64,000 nt of DNA from Mercenaria mercenaria (taxonomy: Eukaryota; Mollusca; Bivalvia; Venerida; Veneridae), in NCBI RefSeq assembly GCF_021730395.1, contig NC_069367.1:6012501-6076500 (forward strand). The letters are read 5' to 3'. Positions 10,336 through 22,500 of the stretch are shown here, in pieces. Each line of letters opens with the position of its first letter. Within the stretch, counting starts at the first letter, position 1. The position numbers were made by a program, and so were the translations under genes. The notes below the pieces were generated by a model, which was given only the letters and a program-made list of their open reading frames with translations, was not told the origin of the DNA and did not search any database.

Positions 10336-13300
10336 TTATTTATTATTTTTATTTATTTCTAAAATAGGCCAACTGATCCCGCTTTAACAAATGCATATTC
10401 GCTATTCATGAATCTTTGGACAATGACGTCACACCTATAAAAAAGTGAAGGTGAAGCAAAACATACAATAGTAATTATTTCAATATTTCTGTTTCATAAA
10501 CAAAGTTTGACCGTTGTCATATCACATAGATAAACTGTATGCAGCGTACCTTCATTTCAGTGTAATGAGATTCAGTCATTTTATAGGATATACATAATAA
10601 AACAGATTTCAACTTAGTTCAATATTTGCATACCATACTAAAGAAAAATATTCATATATAATAAATCAGTTAAATAATTTATAACAAATATATCAAAGCA
10701 AACAAGTACTCATTTTAATATGCAATCTGAATAAGTCACAAAAGCAAGAAACCTTTTCATATACATACGACAATTGTAACAAGGAAAATCTTTTAAAAAG
10801 CACTTCTCTACATAAAAGACTCTTATCACACCCTTATTCATGTGATACGCAGACCGTATTCAGCTCTTTCTTTAATTTGATATATGTTGGTATTTGAACA
10901 GGTTTTTATCATATTTATTAAACTTACTTATCATGTTGAGACATATCAATATTCTTGCTAAATATACTGAGCCAAAGTTAGCTTTAAAACTGTGAACAGC
11001 GTCGTTTAGGATAAACGCTTTGTCTACATTTCACTCAGCGTAGCACAATCAACAGAGTGAAAGAAATTGACACTCTCGTCCAATCAGGCAGAGTGTTGCA
11101 TAAATCTTCCATTTTGATAAATTATCTATAATGTGTTATCAAGTAGTTTGATTTGCAAACTGAAGTCACGTGGCATAGGTAAAGAATTCGTTCTTAGACG
11201 GCGTTCGCCGAAAAAATACAATGCTAGTAAAGTACCGGTAATGGAGTGTATCTATTACTCTCCATGTTAAGTTACATGCTTCTGTTAGCGTAGTCATAAT
11301 CATGGACACACGAGTGTATTTCTAGTTTCAGAGCAAAGTCAAACACCTAGGTTGCAACAGTATATTGTTAATGTAAGGTTTAACATCTGTCCCATTAGGC
11401 AAAATTTCTGTGAGCTGCAAATGATTGACTTAAGCCCAAAAATAGTATATACTGGTTTTAAGTTAATACTATTTGTTTTAGTTTAATACCATTTGTTTTG
11501 CTCAATTGTGGTGAAATCTATTAGAACATTTGTACCACTCTTGAGTCCACTTTCTTGAAAAACCAGGACTTGTGTGATAAATATACATGTTTCATTTTAA
11601 TCTTACATGCGTTTGATTTCATTTCATTCTATTTCACATATAACAAAGATTTGTGTACATTTCATGTTAAATACATGTTATATGTTAAACTAAAATGTTT
11701 ATGTTAATAATTATTTATCTTTAATTTTATTGTTTAATATATGTTTGCATTTTTCCTATATTCATCATTGAATCAGCTCAAACTTTCATTAGTAAATCTG
11801 TGCCCGTATATGGCGTTATATTTTCGACATCAATTCCTTTTTTCTCATGATGTTTTTCCTACATTTTTGTTAACTGCATTAATGTTTTGCAAATACTATC
11901 AAAATATAGATGCATATAACGGAAGACCACGGGGAAAGATTGGTCCATGACTAATTGTGCTTTCTCCATAAATAAAGTCTTTATTTCTATCATTATTATC
12001 ATATTAATGGTAATATGTGGTTGTTAACCTAATGGACTCGAATCCATTACCTTCGGATGAAGCAGCCGACACCGTGTCCACTAGCGTGTCGCTCCCCTTA
12101 CCGCAACTAACTAACTAACAATTAACGTGTAGAATCCATTGTACATTCCATGTAGTCTGGTATCGTTCATGTTGACTCGAACCTTGCCGTCTGCCTTAAC
12201 TCATTGATCATGCAGAACAAGTGGTATTAGAAAGGAAATCAGTTGATGACAAGCAGATATTTGCAAGTTTTGATGTGACTTTGCGGCCAAATGAACTGAT
12301 AAACTGACTTCAAACGAAATGCTAAAATGTATTCTTTATTACCATTGTGTAAATATATAATATATTTATGTATGTATATAAATATTTCATTTAACATGTC
12401 TTCAACACAATTAGTACATTATAACACATAATGAACGTATTACTTAGAATTTTCTAGGTGTTAGCAAAATTGGAAACATAAATTTGTAAGTGATCTGCAA
12501 GTTGACGTAACATTATCTCTATACATCAACAACTGCTTATAAATGTAAAACGACAGAGACTAGTCGCAGCATTATACGATCGACAGTTCGGGCTAACTTT
12601 TGCACAAATTTGAAAAGATAATGGACAACCTATTGTCATGGAAGCTACGTTATTTTTGCCTAGTCCCTGTGTGTTCAACGGGTAATATATGCTTGTAACT
12701 AATACAATGTTGTTGTAATTGATACTTTGGCTAATGAGCATTAAACTGAAAGCTCCGAAAAGCCAAAATTCGACTGAAAATATACTCGTACGGGCTCGAA
12801 GAATGCCGAAGTGCCTCACATTCTCAGTACAGGTCCACAATTTACTATATACATGGAAGCGTTCGTATTTTTTCTAATTATGCAAAAACCACCGAATACA
12901 GTTTTTCCTTCATTAAGGTAAGATGGACTAGCACTTTCCCAAGATACAAAAAGATCCATGTAGAAATTTCTGTCCACGAATTTTTCGATTCTTTTACATG
13001 ATTTTTAGCTTTGATGATAAGATATTCTGCATATATTTGGAGCGAACATTGTAATTGTTCAAATCGTAACCCAAAATGGTTGAAATGTACATTGTCAAGT
13101 ACCCTATACCGATTCTTAAAATGATAAATAAAAACTTTATAGCTCTAGGTATTAATAAAGAAGATACGACAGTTTTCTGTTCAGCCCTCGAGTTAACAGT
13201 CTAGTGTGTGCATGACGTGTGATATCTCGATATCTCGAAAATATTTGTGCCAGGACTTGAAAATGTCTTTGAGACAGACAGAATTCTGAGATTAGCGAGT

Positions 13301-15304
13301 TTGGATATCATGTTGCTACTGTATCTTATTGCAAAAGTCTTTGCCACTATTAGACCAAGTTTTCCTCATGACAAGTTTCCAGAGCGGAAAGAAAATCTTA
13401 TTTCAAATATCACGAGATACGTATCTGCCGATGGAGGAGTTTGGGAAGAGGGGAGGGGAGCATAAGATTTTGCAATATCTTGCATAATTATATACAAAAT
13501 CTTTGCAACGCACCTGTCGAAGAAACAACTCCATATAAGTGTGTGCGGAAGAAAAATGCAAAATAATACTATAGTATGACAGAATACACATGTACAATTA
13601 TGCAAAGTCTCTATATGAACTGTGAACTTCATATATACGCTGATGTGATACAATTGAAATGAACTATAAGAAGACCATTATAAGCACAAGAAAGACATAG
13701 AACCCAAGTGTACATTAAACTAATTAGAAACGACATGTTTTGTATCAATGGAATATTTACTCATTCACACTTCATAATATTGTTGATGTCATTTTCATCT
13801 ACAAAGCATTGCTAAAGTTTCTAAAAGATGTCCCCCTAAACTGTGACTACAATTCATGGTCCTACATTTTACCCTTAATAAGGGTAAAATAAAAATGCTG
13901 AGCGGTCGATTTAATCGATTAAACCTGAGGAATTTGCAGGAGCGTATTTCACGTCAAAAGGACACTACACAACAAAGTCCGCAAACAACGCACGGCACTT
14001 TGAGCTCACAGACACCCGGCATACGAAGGTTTCTTCTTGATCTGTGTATCCATTATGTATCCCACATACGTCATGATCAGGTCGTCCATGAATTAAAATA
14101 TAACTTAGAATAGAAAAGAGTTTATACTGTGCTTTACAAATTTTTGCAGAGTTTATTAATTAACGGTTAGCTCCATATTTTGAGGAAAATTCAAACGACA
14201 CCAAATCATAAAGAGAAGGGGTTGTTTTACACGAAAATTGAACAGTACATAAAACATGGATATTAACCTACAAAACAATTGTCAATTTAATGATACTTGT
14301 ATATAACATTGAATTCCAGAAATAGACTGCATTAAGGGGTCACACTTTTGGACAATTCAGTGCCTTTAAAAACAAACCATTTTCGAAGAAATCTTCGCTT
14401 TGTTGCATTTGCTATAAAGTCCCAATGCTGAAATTTCACTTAACTAGGTGGAACGTAGTTTTCAGCAACTGTTTCTTATTATTTCTTTACAAATGGCATT
14501 CAATTTAAAGAGGGGCGACTTTATGAGAATATTTAAAAAAAAAAACAGCACGATAGAACATGCAATGGACAGAAAACGTTGTTTGCTTACCAAATATCTC
14601 TGTGTTTTATTAACATACTCTTAAATCTTAAACATATCGCCTTATAAATTTCAAACATGTTTTAAATACAAACGTTCAAAGTTAAATAATATTAAAATAT
14701 TCTTTAAGAAATAAGGGCATAAAGTAGATGCACAACACATCGGGAAAATACCTTGTGTCAGCCTCACTGATTCAGTTAAATGTCCAAATTTTAGTTTTCT
14801 CTTTCAACTAAAAGTTCTGATATTTTTTTCAGTATTACACCTGACAAATTTGCAAGTTAAAAACAACCCTGATATAAGAGCTAGAAACCTATAAAGCAGT
14901 AGTTTCTATAAAAGAGCAATAGAAATAAATGTATTTTATACTTCTTTGTTTCCATAATTATATAGCTTGGATAAACTCGAGCCGTCTCTTATAACTAGAG
15001 TGAACGAGTACTCGTAAAACGTCCAGTTTGGAACTTTGTCGAAACTAAACTTGTCAATCACTTCCTTCAACATAAATAACACAATTTTTTAAACATTTGA
15101 ATTGAGGTTTTGTCCACTTTCTAACACAAGTCTCCATTCCAGCGTGCTCCAAAAACTCAAACAGCTCTCTTGTCTAACACTACATTTTAACAAGGGTGAC
15201 TTGCTTCATTCTATACTAGAGCGTACGTGGCGTCACTGCGTTGCCCAATAGTCAAAGTGTGATTGAGTAAATATCCTATGGATACAAAACATGTCATTTC
15301 TATT
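10336..15304. other. Long gene-poor stretch
   Basis: About 5 kb of AT-rich sequence. Short ORFs at 11741-11950, 12526-12840 (minus), 13247-13465, 13366-13653 (minus) and 13856-14113 show no domain, and none is supported by repeated family members. The only structured item recognised is a tRNA-like head at 12022-12112. Untranslated or regulatory sequence of neighbouring genes cannot be excluded. Confidence 0.4.
12022..12112 (-). repeat. tRNA-like (SINE head) fragment
   Basis: Read on the minus strand, it has a B-box-like TGGATTCGAGTCCATTA, preceded by an arm-like GACACGGTGTCGGCTGC and an A-box-like region. It does not fold into a credible complete tRNA by eye, so a decayed SINE head is more likely than a tRNA gene. 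Confidence 0.4.
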
Positions 15305-15374
15305 TGAGGCTCGAATCCACATCGACGAGGGGCAAGTGATTTGAATTCAGCGACCTAACCACTCGGCCACGCCA
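15305..15374 (-). repeat. SINE head fragment (tRNA-like)
   Basis: On the minus strand this carries GGCCGAGTGGTTAGG and GGATTCGAGCCTC with the same spacing as the 47.4-kb SINE head. The SINE body is missing, so it is a 5' fragment. Confidence 0.6.
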
Positions 15375-15654
15375 AAAATTTTAATACGCAGATTTTTGAA
15401 TGAATAATTAATGTTCTCAAAACAAAAGTGACTTTCAGTTTGAGACTGGATAATGTCATTTACATATTCAACAGTACTTGTGACAGTTCAAGTGTAAAAT
15501 TTTTATATCTATAGTTTACAGAACCAAAAGCAAGAAAACAGTAGTAATTTGTTTGAATTAAATTATAATAAACGGTGTTCGAGAGAGCTTGCAAAATAAT
15601 CTGTTTTGCACTCTGTCATTTATCAATATCAATTAGGCGTGCTCAAAGCATTTA

Positions 15655-15960
15655 TCTATACTATTAAACGATAAGTCATCTATGATAAAATCTGTAAAAA
15701 GATCCTTTGGAAGCAAAGAATGCAACCAAGAAAAATAATAGCAGACTCGGTTTGATTGAGTCTGTTCATGAGAGGTAGGCCTAATGAAATGTGCAACACC
15801 TCTCACGGCCCCTAGCACCGGCTTAAGCGGAACTCTGTTACACATATGTTGAACGGACTCCATGATCCCAAAGGACCAGAAAATATAACAACACTGAATC
15901 CAAGTATGGGGAGAGTTTTTTACAGCCGGCACTTAAAGTCTTTGCTGCTGTGATAGTTAA
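15655..15960. repeat. Unclassified interspersed repeat, about 300 bp
   Basis: Contains 'AAAATCTGTAAAAAGATCC', 'GAATGCAACCAAG', 'GAGTCTGTTCATGAGAGGTA', 'CCCCTAGCACCGGCTTAAG' and 'CATGATCCCAAAGGACCAG'. The same series occurs at 61265-61560 and, partly, at 22485-22625. A short direct duplicate of its start occurs at 15960-16005. Non-coding. Confidence 0.65.
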
Positions 15961-16169
15961 TAAAATCTGTAAAAAGATCCTTTGGAAGAAAAGAATGCAA
16001 CCAAGACACTTTGCTGTTGCATTTAATAATCATTCAGTGCATAGATCTATGTGAGAAGGTTGAAAAAATCCGCAAGTTAATGTCTAAAAGATTTCAACGT
16101 ATATAACAATTTCTCACTTATCGGACAGAAAAATCTCTATTTTTAGAAATGCTGGAAAATCTTATCTCA

Positions 16170-16345
16170 CCAAGGCCGTCGCCAGCTTCGAAAAAGTGGT
16201 CCGGCCATGGGACGTCGAAGGCGTCTCGCGAGTGCCGAAGGCAGGAGAGGGGGAGAGCAGGAAAGAGAGAGAGAGAGGTGGGGGGGTGTTCCCCCTCTCG
16301 TAAGGGGGGTTTGGGGGTCTCCCCCGAGAAAATTTTAAGATGTGG
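16170..16345. repeat. GC-rich insertion-like block
   Basis: The block is far more GC-rich than its surroundings. It includes GA-rich and G-run tracts, and AAAAAGTGGTCCGGCCATGG at about 16190-16209. That phrase recurs at about 17194-17213 within another GC-rich stretch. Overlapping ORFs on both strands reflect composition. Probably part of a dispersed repeat. Confidence 0.4.
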
Positions 16346-17034
16346 AATGCCCGTAAGTGCGTTTTCCTTGCATCTTGAAAGCATTTTCCATTAAGATTTT
16401 CAGTCAATTTTATAACGGTTTTCAAGGATAACTATCCGACATTTACCCAATGGTGGCATTAATAATGAAGGCTTTATCAAGATTCGAACTTGACAACTTG
16501 TCGTCTATGTGAGCAACCATACACACATGACAATAAGCGAGGTCATTAATTTCATCGTAATGCAGCCCCACGATCTATTGGTGAACCACGAAGGCTGAAA
16601 ACTTCTGTTCACCGGATTTTTCTGACCAAAGGTGCGTTTCGGAAATTTAAATGTCTTAGGTTGATTTGGAATTTCAGGTATGTCCATTTTGCAGCAATAC
16701 GTTAAGCAACAAGTTAAGCATACGGTTTCAGAATTTAGAGTAGATAGAAACGAAGTTTATATTATTTTATAGTTGAGATGTACGTCGGCATTTTATTTGA
16801 TTTAAAGCAATTATTTAAGATTATATAGCTTTCGGTTAGTTTTGTTTTATTATACCACGAAAAACAATTGTTTCCAACTTTTTTAAACAAACGACTATTT
16901 TTTTTTTCCATCAAAGCAATTATTATAGATTATAAAAAAAATCGCCCTTTAGATCATACCGGATTAATGATATATCAGATAAGCGTTTAATTATGATTAA
17001 TCCAATCAAGCAGGGTCGTTACTTTTGACACGAA

Positions 17035-17245
17035 GAGTGCCGAAGTTTTCACACCCCGCGGGCAATCATGACAGATACCGCTCGTTGCCGATAATTAGCA
17101 AGGCAATATTTCGGCACTTTTAATCTAAGCAAAAGCTGAAATTTTAGGCGAAAAAAAAAAAAAGGTGGTACGGCCGATATCATGCTCGGGCAAAAAAGTG
17201 GTCCGGCCATGGCCGGACCGGCCGGACCGCCCGCGACGGCCTTGC
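17035..17245. repeat. GC-rich repeat block sharing GTGGTCCGGCCATGG
   Basis: Contains the shared GTGGTCCGGCCATGG, followed by a nested CCGGACCGGCCGGACCG palindromic tract and an A-run at 17151-17163. Related to the 16.2-kb block. Confidence 0.4.
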
Positions 17246-17549
17246 TCACATGGGTTATCCCACACTCCTGTGACGGACTATTTCATGCACTGAATATACG
17301 TATTATTTATGTAAAATAATTAAAAATCAGGTACCTTTATCTTTTCTCTCCGTTATAGTGTATTTCTCGATTCAAAATTCATCACTTTATGATAAGAACG
17401 TACCGTTACGCTACAAACGACAAAACTAAAGCGTAACTTTGTTATTGTGCGTCACTGAACTGTCAAGACGTCACTTCTGCTTACGGACGTCGATTTCCCG
17501 CGTTTTAAATAGTTTCATATTTTCATGCTTGTTTTTATTGTGGTAAGTG

Positions 17550-17712
17550 AGAAATAGAATCCATCATTGGTGTTCGGTGAAGATCGGAAATCCCAACCCT
17601 CGGGCGCACCGCTCAAGTCTTAAACTCGGCACAGCCTCGTTTAAGACTTGAGCGGTGCGCCCGAGGGTTGGGATTTTCTGATCTTAACCGAAGACCAATG
17701 ACAGATTCTCTA
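17550..17712. repeat. Fold-back element with 35-bp perfect GC-rich arms
   Basis: The arm starting TCCCAACCCTCGGGCGCACC is matched perfectly over about 35 bases by its reverse complement. A loop of about 13 bases (TCGGCACAGCCTC) separates them. Weaker pairing extends outward through GAAGATC and CATTGGT phrases, giving arms of about 60 bases. A single transcript would form a very stable hairpin. Non-coding. Confidence 0.75.
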
Positions 17713-17959
17713 TGATCCATAAAAGATAAAATAAAACCATTTGAGTAATTCATTCATTCGGCGCTCCGGCTTGACTCGTTCCAAAGCGTAACATAAATAA
17801 GCTGTTTTAATTGGAAATAAGACCTTGATTTTATATTTGCCTCCCTGTCAGAATAATTTGTATATTTAATATATTGATAACTTAACACATAAGCACAGAT
17901 AGTGCTTGACTCCCTTTTCATGTTGTCATTGCTATAATTATTGTTGAATTGCTGTAATT

Positions 17960-18900
17960 AATAGAATTTGGGTCATTTGTCTCTGATTTGGGTTCATTAT
18001 GTGGATGGCTGGGTCCCAGCTTCGCACATATGTCATATACAAAAGTTAAAGGGAACCAGATATTTGATAAGGCAAGTACTCGTTGTAAAACGTTATGTTA
18101 AAATTTGGACCAATCAGAAACAAGTTCTAAAAATAGCACGTCTGTTGGGGTATAAATCGGTAGATGGATGACAGAGAAGGCATTCGGCATCCAGCGGTTG
18201 AAGAAGTCACATCGAGGATTCAGCTAATAATTTATCCCAGTACCTTGAGAAGGAGACTATTGCAGTTACCCTGTCAGGGCGGATAAATTATTAAAAAGAA
18301 GACTTTGGAAGTTTTTAGACTAAAGAAGAGTAGCAGAATTTCGATAAGGTTTCGAGCTATAGGGCCAGCGCATAGGAGTTTTACCTTAAGGGTAGTTGAA
18401 TGCTATAGACGATAGCATATATAGGCTGAGCATCGGGAAGCTGAGACAGAGACCCAGAGTTGGTAATCTACTGAGATAGTAGGAGAGTTCCAGCTTATAG
18501 ACGGTTCAGCATTATTGGCGAAGTACAGCCAAGGCATCGGGGATAATACCTATATGGTAGTTGAATGCTACATATGATAGCATATAGGCGCTGAGCATCC
18601 AGGAGTCAGGGCAATTATATAGAGTTTGAGAGGACAGAGGCCGAGCATCTATGCGACAGGACTCGTATGTTGTTGATTCAAAGACATTGTCTGACGGGAT
18701 TTTCAACAAAAAGACTAGTCAAGTATAGAGTCTCCAGCCTATAGGAGTTTGAGCTAATCATTTTTAATTAAAGATTATTAGTTTGAAACATTTAGTGATT
18801 TGCCTGATCCCTGAAATTGTCTAGCTCATAATAAGAAATCATTTACGAATCATTGGTACACGAATCATTTAGGCAAGGTAGCCAGAGGAAAATTCTATAT
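17960..18900 (+). repeat. Unclassified interspersed repeat, long copy
   Basis: The 3' part (about 18515-18900) shares ordered blocks with 553-910. Two internal segments are themselves similar: 'GTAGTTGAATGCTA...GATAGCATATA...GCTGAGCATC' at about 18391-18432 and 18557-18600. A TATA-like GGTATAAATCGG lies at about 18149. An old LTR or other promoter-bearing repeat would fit, but no coding region or terminal signature was found. Confidence 0.4.
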
Positions 18901-19361
18901 ATGAGATATTTGGTCTCACCAGCTCTACGTTTTAACAAAGGACAATCTACATCGTTTGTCAGCTAGTCTAAGACATAGTCACCTTAGCGATTGGACCCAA
19001 ACCATTGTTCAAGATACTAAAGGCGTAGGCACTTCCCTAGGTCATATAACCCCTGACACTCCCTCTTGAGGAGGTCAAAGACTAATCTTTATTCATACCG
19101 GCAATTTTTGCATGACGGTCAAGTACAGAGTTTATTACCATAGCAAGAGGTATTCATCCGCATAGTTTCTACTTTCGCTTTCGATTTCGATTTTCATATG
19201 CCGACTTTTTTTAATATTGTGTATTTTCTATAATATAGGATAAACATTTTAAAAACATTACCTAGAAATAAAATCTTAACAGTTGATTTCAATTGTAAGG
19301 CAAATATGAACATATTTTAAAATCTGTACGCAGATTACTCTGAAACTATTTTGTTTATAGG

Positions 19362-19521
19362 ATGTTTTCACCATGTAACACCAAAAAGGAAATCAAGATG
19401 AAACAAGAACAAGTTTAGCCAACTCGCACAAAAATCTCAAAGAATTCCAAGTGAATTCTGTGGAGGCCTATCACAACAGTCAGACTCGGAGTTAATTGAG
19501 AACTGTATGAACAGTGTCAAG
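19362..19521 (+). other. First recognised exon of the nucleoporin-like gene; start not settled
   Basis: A pyrimidine-rich acceptor (TTTTGTTTATAG) precedes 19361, and a GTAAGG donor follows 19521. The frame that joins the next exon reads '...FSQLAQKSQRIPSEF...CMNSVK'. Upstream in the same frame, 'VTPKRKSR' is followed by TGA. Either translation starts at the ATG at 19507, or the exon begins downstream of the TGA, or the TGA is a real lesion. Confidence 0.45.
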
Positions 19522-22500
19522 GTAAGGTTGCTTCCAAAACCAAGGGTCTGGTCCACTGTCTCACTCTCGATGTCTAGCCGTGTACAGTCGGATTGAGTTT
19601 AACTAGATAGATAGATATCTTTATTGCCTCCTCATAGGGAGAGTATAGCACATAAATATATACAATATACATAGCATTATATACAAAACAGAACACATAT
19701 TGACACAGTATGTTGTAGCAAGCAAATACATTACATCACATACATAATGTCAATTTCTATTATCAGGTCGGAGACATCCCCTGGATTGAGAGACATTCTT
19801 TCGATCTAAACATTGTCTCTTATTCAAAAGACAAAATGTCTTTCATTCGAAAGACTCAAATTAGCTTAAGCAATGAAAATCATTGAAAGAGTAATTAAAA
19901 CTCTCTTTTTTGAATGCGCAAATTTATTTCAAATATAGAAAATTATCTTTCTTTTATCAAATTTTCAAAATCAAAATTATTTTGGGAATTTTGTTTAAGC
20001 ATTATAATGCTTAAGCAAACTTCTATGACAATGTGTTTCTTGTAAAGTTTACTTGAAATAACAAGTTGTTTCAATGATTTAATAATGCAACGGTAAAGAA
20101 ATGATTGTTTTAATAATGATTTCATGTTTTTTCAACACTTAAGCTAAATACAGTCTTTCGATCGAAAGACATTTTGTCTTTCAAACGAGAGACAGTGTTT
20201 AGATCTAGAGACTGTCTCTCAATCCAGGGGAAATCTCCGACCTGATTATATTAGACAAATTATTAAAATTTTGATGTCTTATTATGATGTCCGAGAGCTA
20301 AAATAAATAAAGGCCATAAAAACATACTACTGTGACTACTTTCGAGGGATCAATCACTGTTAGTATGCAGATTTGCCACGTTTACACTAGCTTGAAAATT
20401 AAGACTTATTTGAATTTACTTTAAGTTGGAACTAATAAGAGGGATCAAATGTATGTTAATTAGGACATGCATAAATGCAAAGAGCTATAAAAATAAATAG
20501 ATTGGCAACTTGAATGGCATATAGAGCAAATCTCGCCAACATCCCATGATAACTGAATGAGATCTCGTTAATGTATTCTTAATAATAGCTAAAAAATATT
20601 TTTAAAGATATTCATTACTTAAAATTTTTATGACTTGATTTTGCCTGTCACTTAAGATTTCTGCGCATATAGAATCAGGCGAAATCAACACCCGTATATG
20701 TTTTTGTGCTTCGTTTTGTCTATTTTTGTTCATGAAGTCAGTTTTGGATGAAAAAATTTAAGATGCTTGACTGTAATACAGTGAAAATCTGTACTAGGAA
20801 AATTGATGGTAAGCAAGATATATTTGACACCTGTAGGTACTTTGTGAAGACCATTGAATGTTGAAATCAACAATAATTTGTCATGTCAGCACAGTAACTC
20901 AATAAGTGCTTATATAATATATATGCACTTATAAATTGAGTCATTGCACTGGCATGACAAGTTGATAAAACTATATTTATAAGCGATGCACACAGAAGTT
21001 CAGTCTGTCATTAAACCTGTATTATGAACCCTTAGCCTGCTAAATTTCTAAATTCGACTGGTCCTTCATTCAATTTGGGCAATACCATTTATTATTCAAA
21101 GGGGTAATCACTTAAAATTTACTGACAGAATAGCAAACAGTGTAGACCATGATCAGGTAGCATGGATGTGCAGGCTGATCTTGGTCTGCACTTAGTCTAG
21201 TCGCAAAGGCAAAATAACTTGCTACCAGTGGGCTAAAGGTTAAAAGAATTACAAGTCCAAAAGTATACTGTAAGATTCCTTGCATTTGAAATATTAACCA
21301 AATCTTTATCTTGTTTTATTTTAACATTCAGATGCTGTTTTCAAAGATGAAGGATTCAGTCTTGGATCTACTTACCCCATCCTGGTTGTCAGATTTCTTG
21401 GCTGATCTGCACATAAGCTCTCAAACTAATACTGATACAGAAAGAAGTGTTCTCAAGGTATATTTGGTATCACAACTAAAGCAAGTACTGTACTGTAGTC
21501 CTACCACTGTATACTTTTTCATATCATAAAATTATGGGAGTGGTGTTAAAAACAGGGTTTTGTATTGGTTAGTGACATACATGCAGTATTTTAGGTGGAA
21601 AATTTGTAGACCTATAAAGAATGTGAATTAATCAAATGTAAGTAGCTTATTTAAAACTGCATAGCTTAATATGTCTTTCAGACAGAGGTAAAATCTTCTG
21701 TCAGCGAGCAACAATCAAATGGAATACAAGGTATACAGGGTCAGCAAGTTGGAGATGGGACATTGTTTCTCCAGGGTGAAGGGTCAAGGCCGCCAGACTT
21801 TGATTTGACAAGTCGGGATGAACTACATGGTCAAGGCCAGATGATGTCAATACTCAACCAGGAGGAGGTCTTCTCGGCACATGGGTCTGTGTACAGGTCA
21901 CCTCAGCTGTCACAAGACCCAGGTAAATTTATGATGGCAGGTAAACTGGAAGATATTTAATTATCTGATTTGTCAGTATCAATATGAGCCGCGCCATGAG
22001 AAAACCAACAAAGTGGCTTTGCAACCAGCATGGATTCAGACTAGCTTGCACATCCGCGCAGTCTGTTCAGGATCCATGCTTTTCGCTAACGGTTTTACTA
22101 GTTGCAATAGGCTTTGAAAGCGAATAGCTTGGATCCTGACCAGACTGCGCGGATGCGCAGGCTGGTTTGGGTCCATGCTGGTCACAAAGTCACTATGGTA
22201 TGTTGGTTTTCTCATGGTGTGGCGCATTATATTGTTTGAGATTATAATGACCTTGACCGCCAAAAGAAGGTCACTGTAAGTGGGGTAGTGTGCCAGTGGA
22301 ATAAAGAATGACCTTGAAAACTGGCTTGATTAAAGTAAATGCTGTATACTTTTTCTCATTGTGTATTTTTATACACGCTACACACGTGTGATAAAGTTTA
22401 CATGACTGTAGCTGAAAAGCACATAGGTACTGTTTGGTATCAGGAAGCAGTGGCCTAAAGGGTACCTCACAACAGTATTATTGATAAAATCTATAAGAAG

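Noticed and set aside
12526-12840. 104-codon minus-strand ORF as a gene
   Set aside because: No recognisable domain, splice context or related copy; length is within chance for the region.
16118-16425. Overlapping ORFs on both strands near 16.2 kb as a gene
   Set aside because: Open frames in all directions come from GC- and purine-rich low-complexity sequence within a repeat block.
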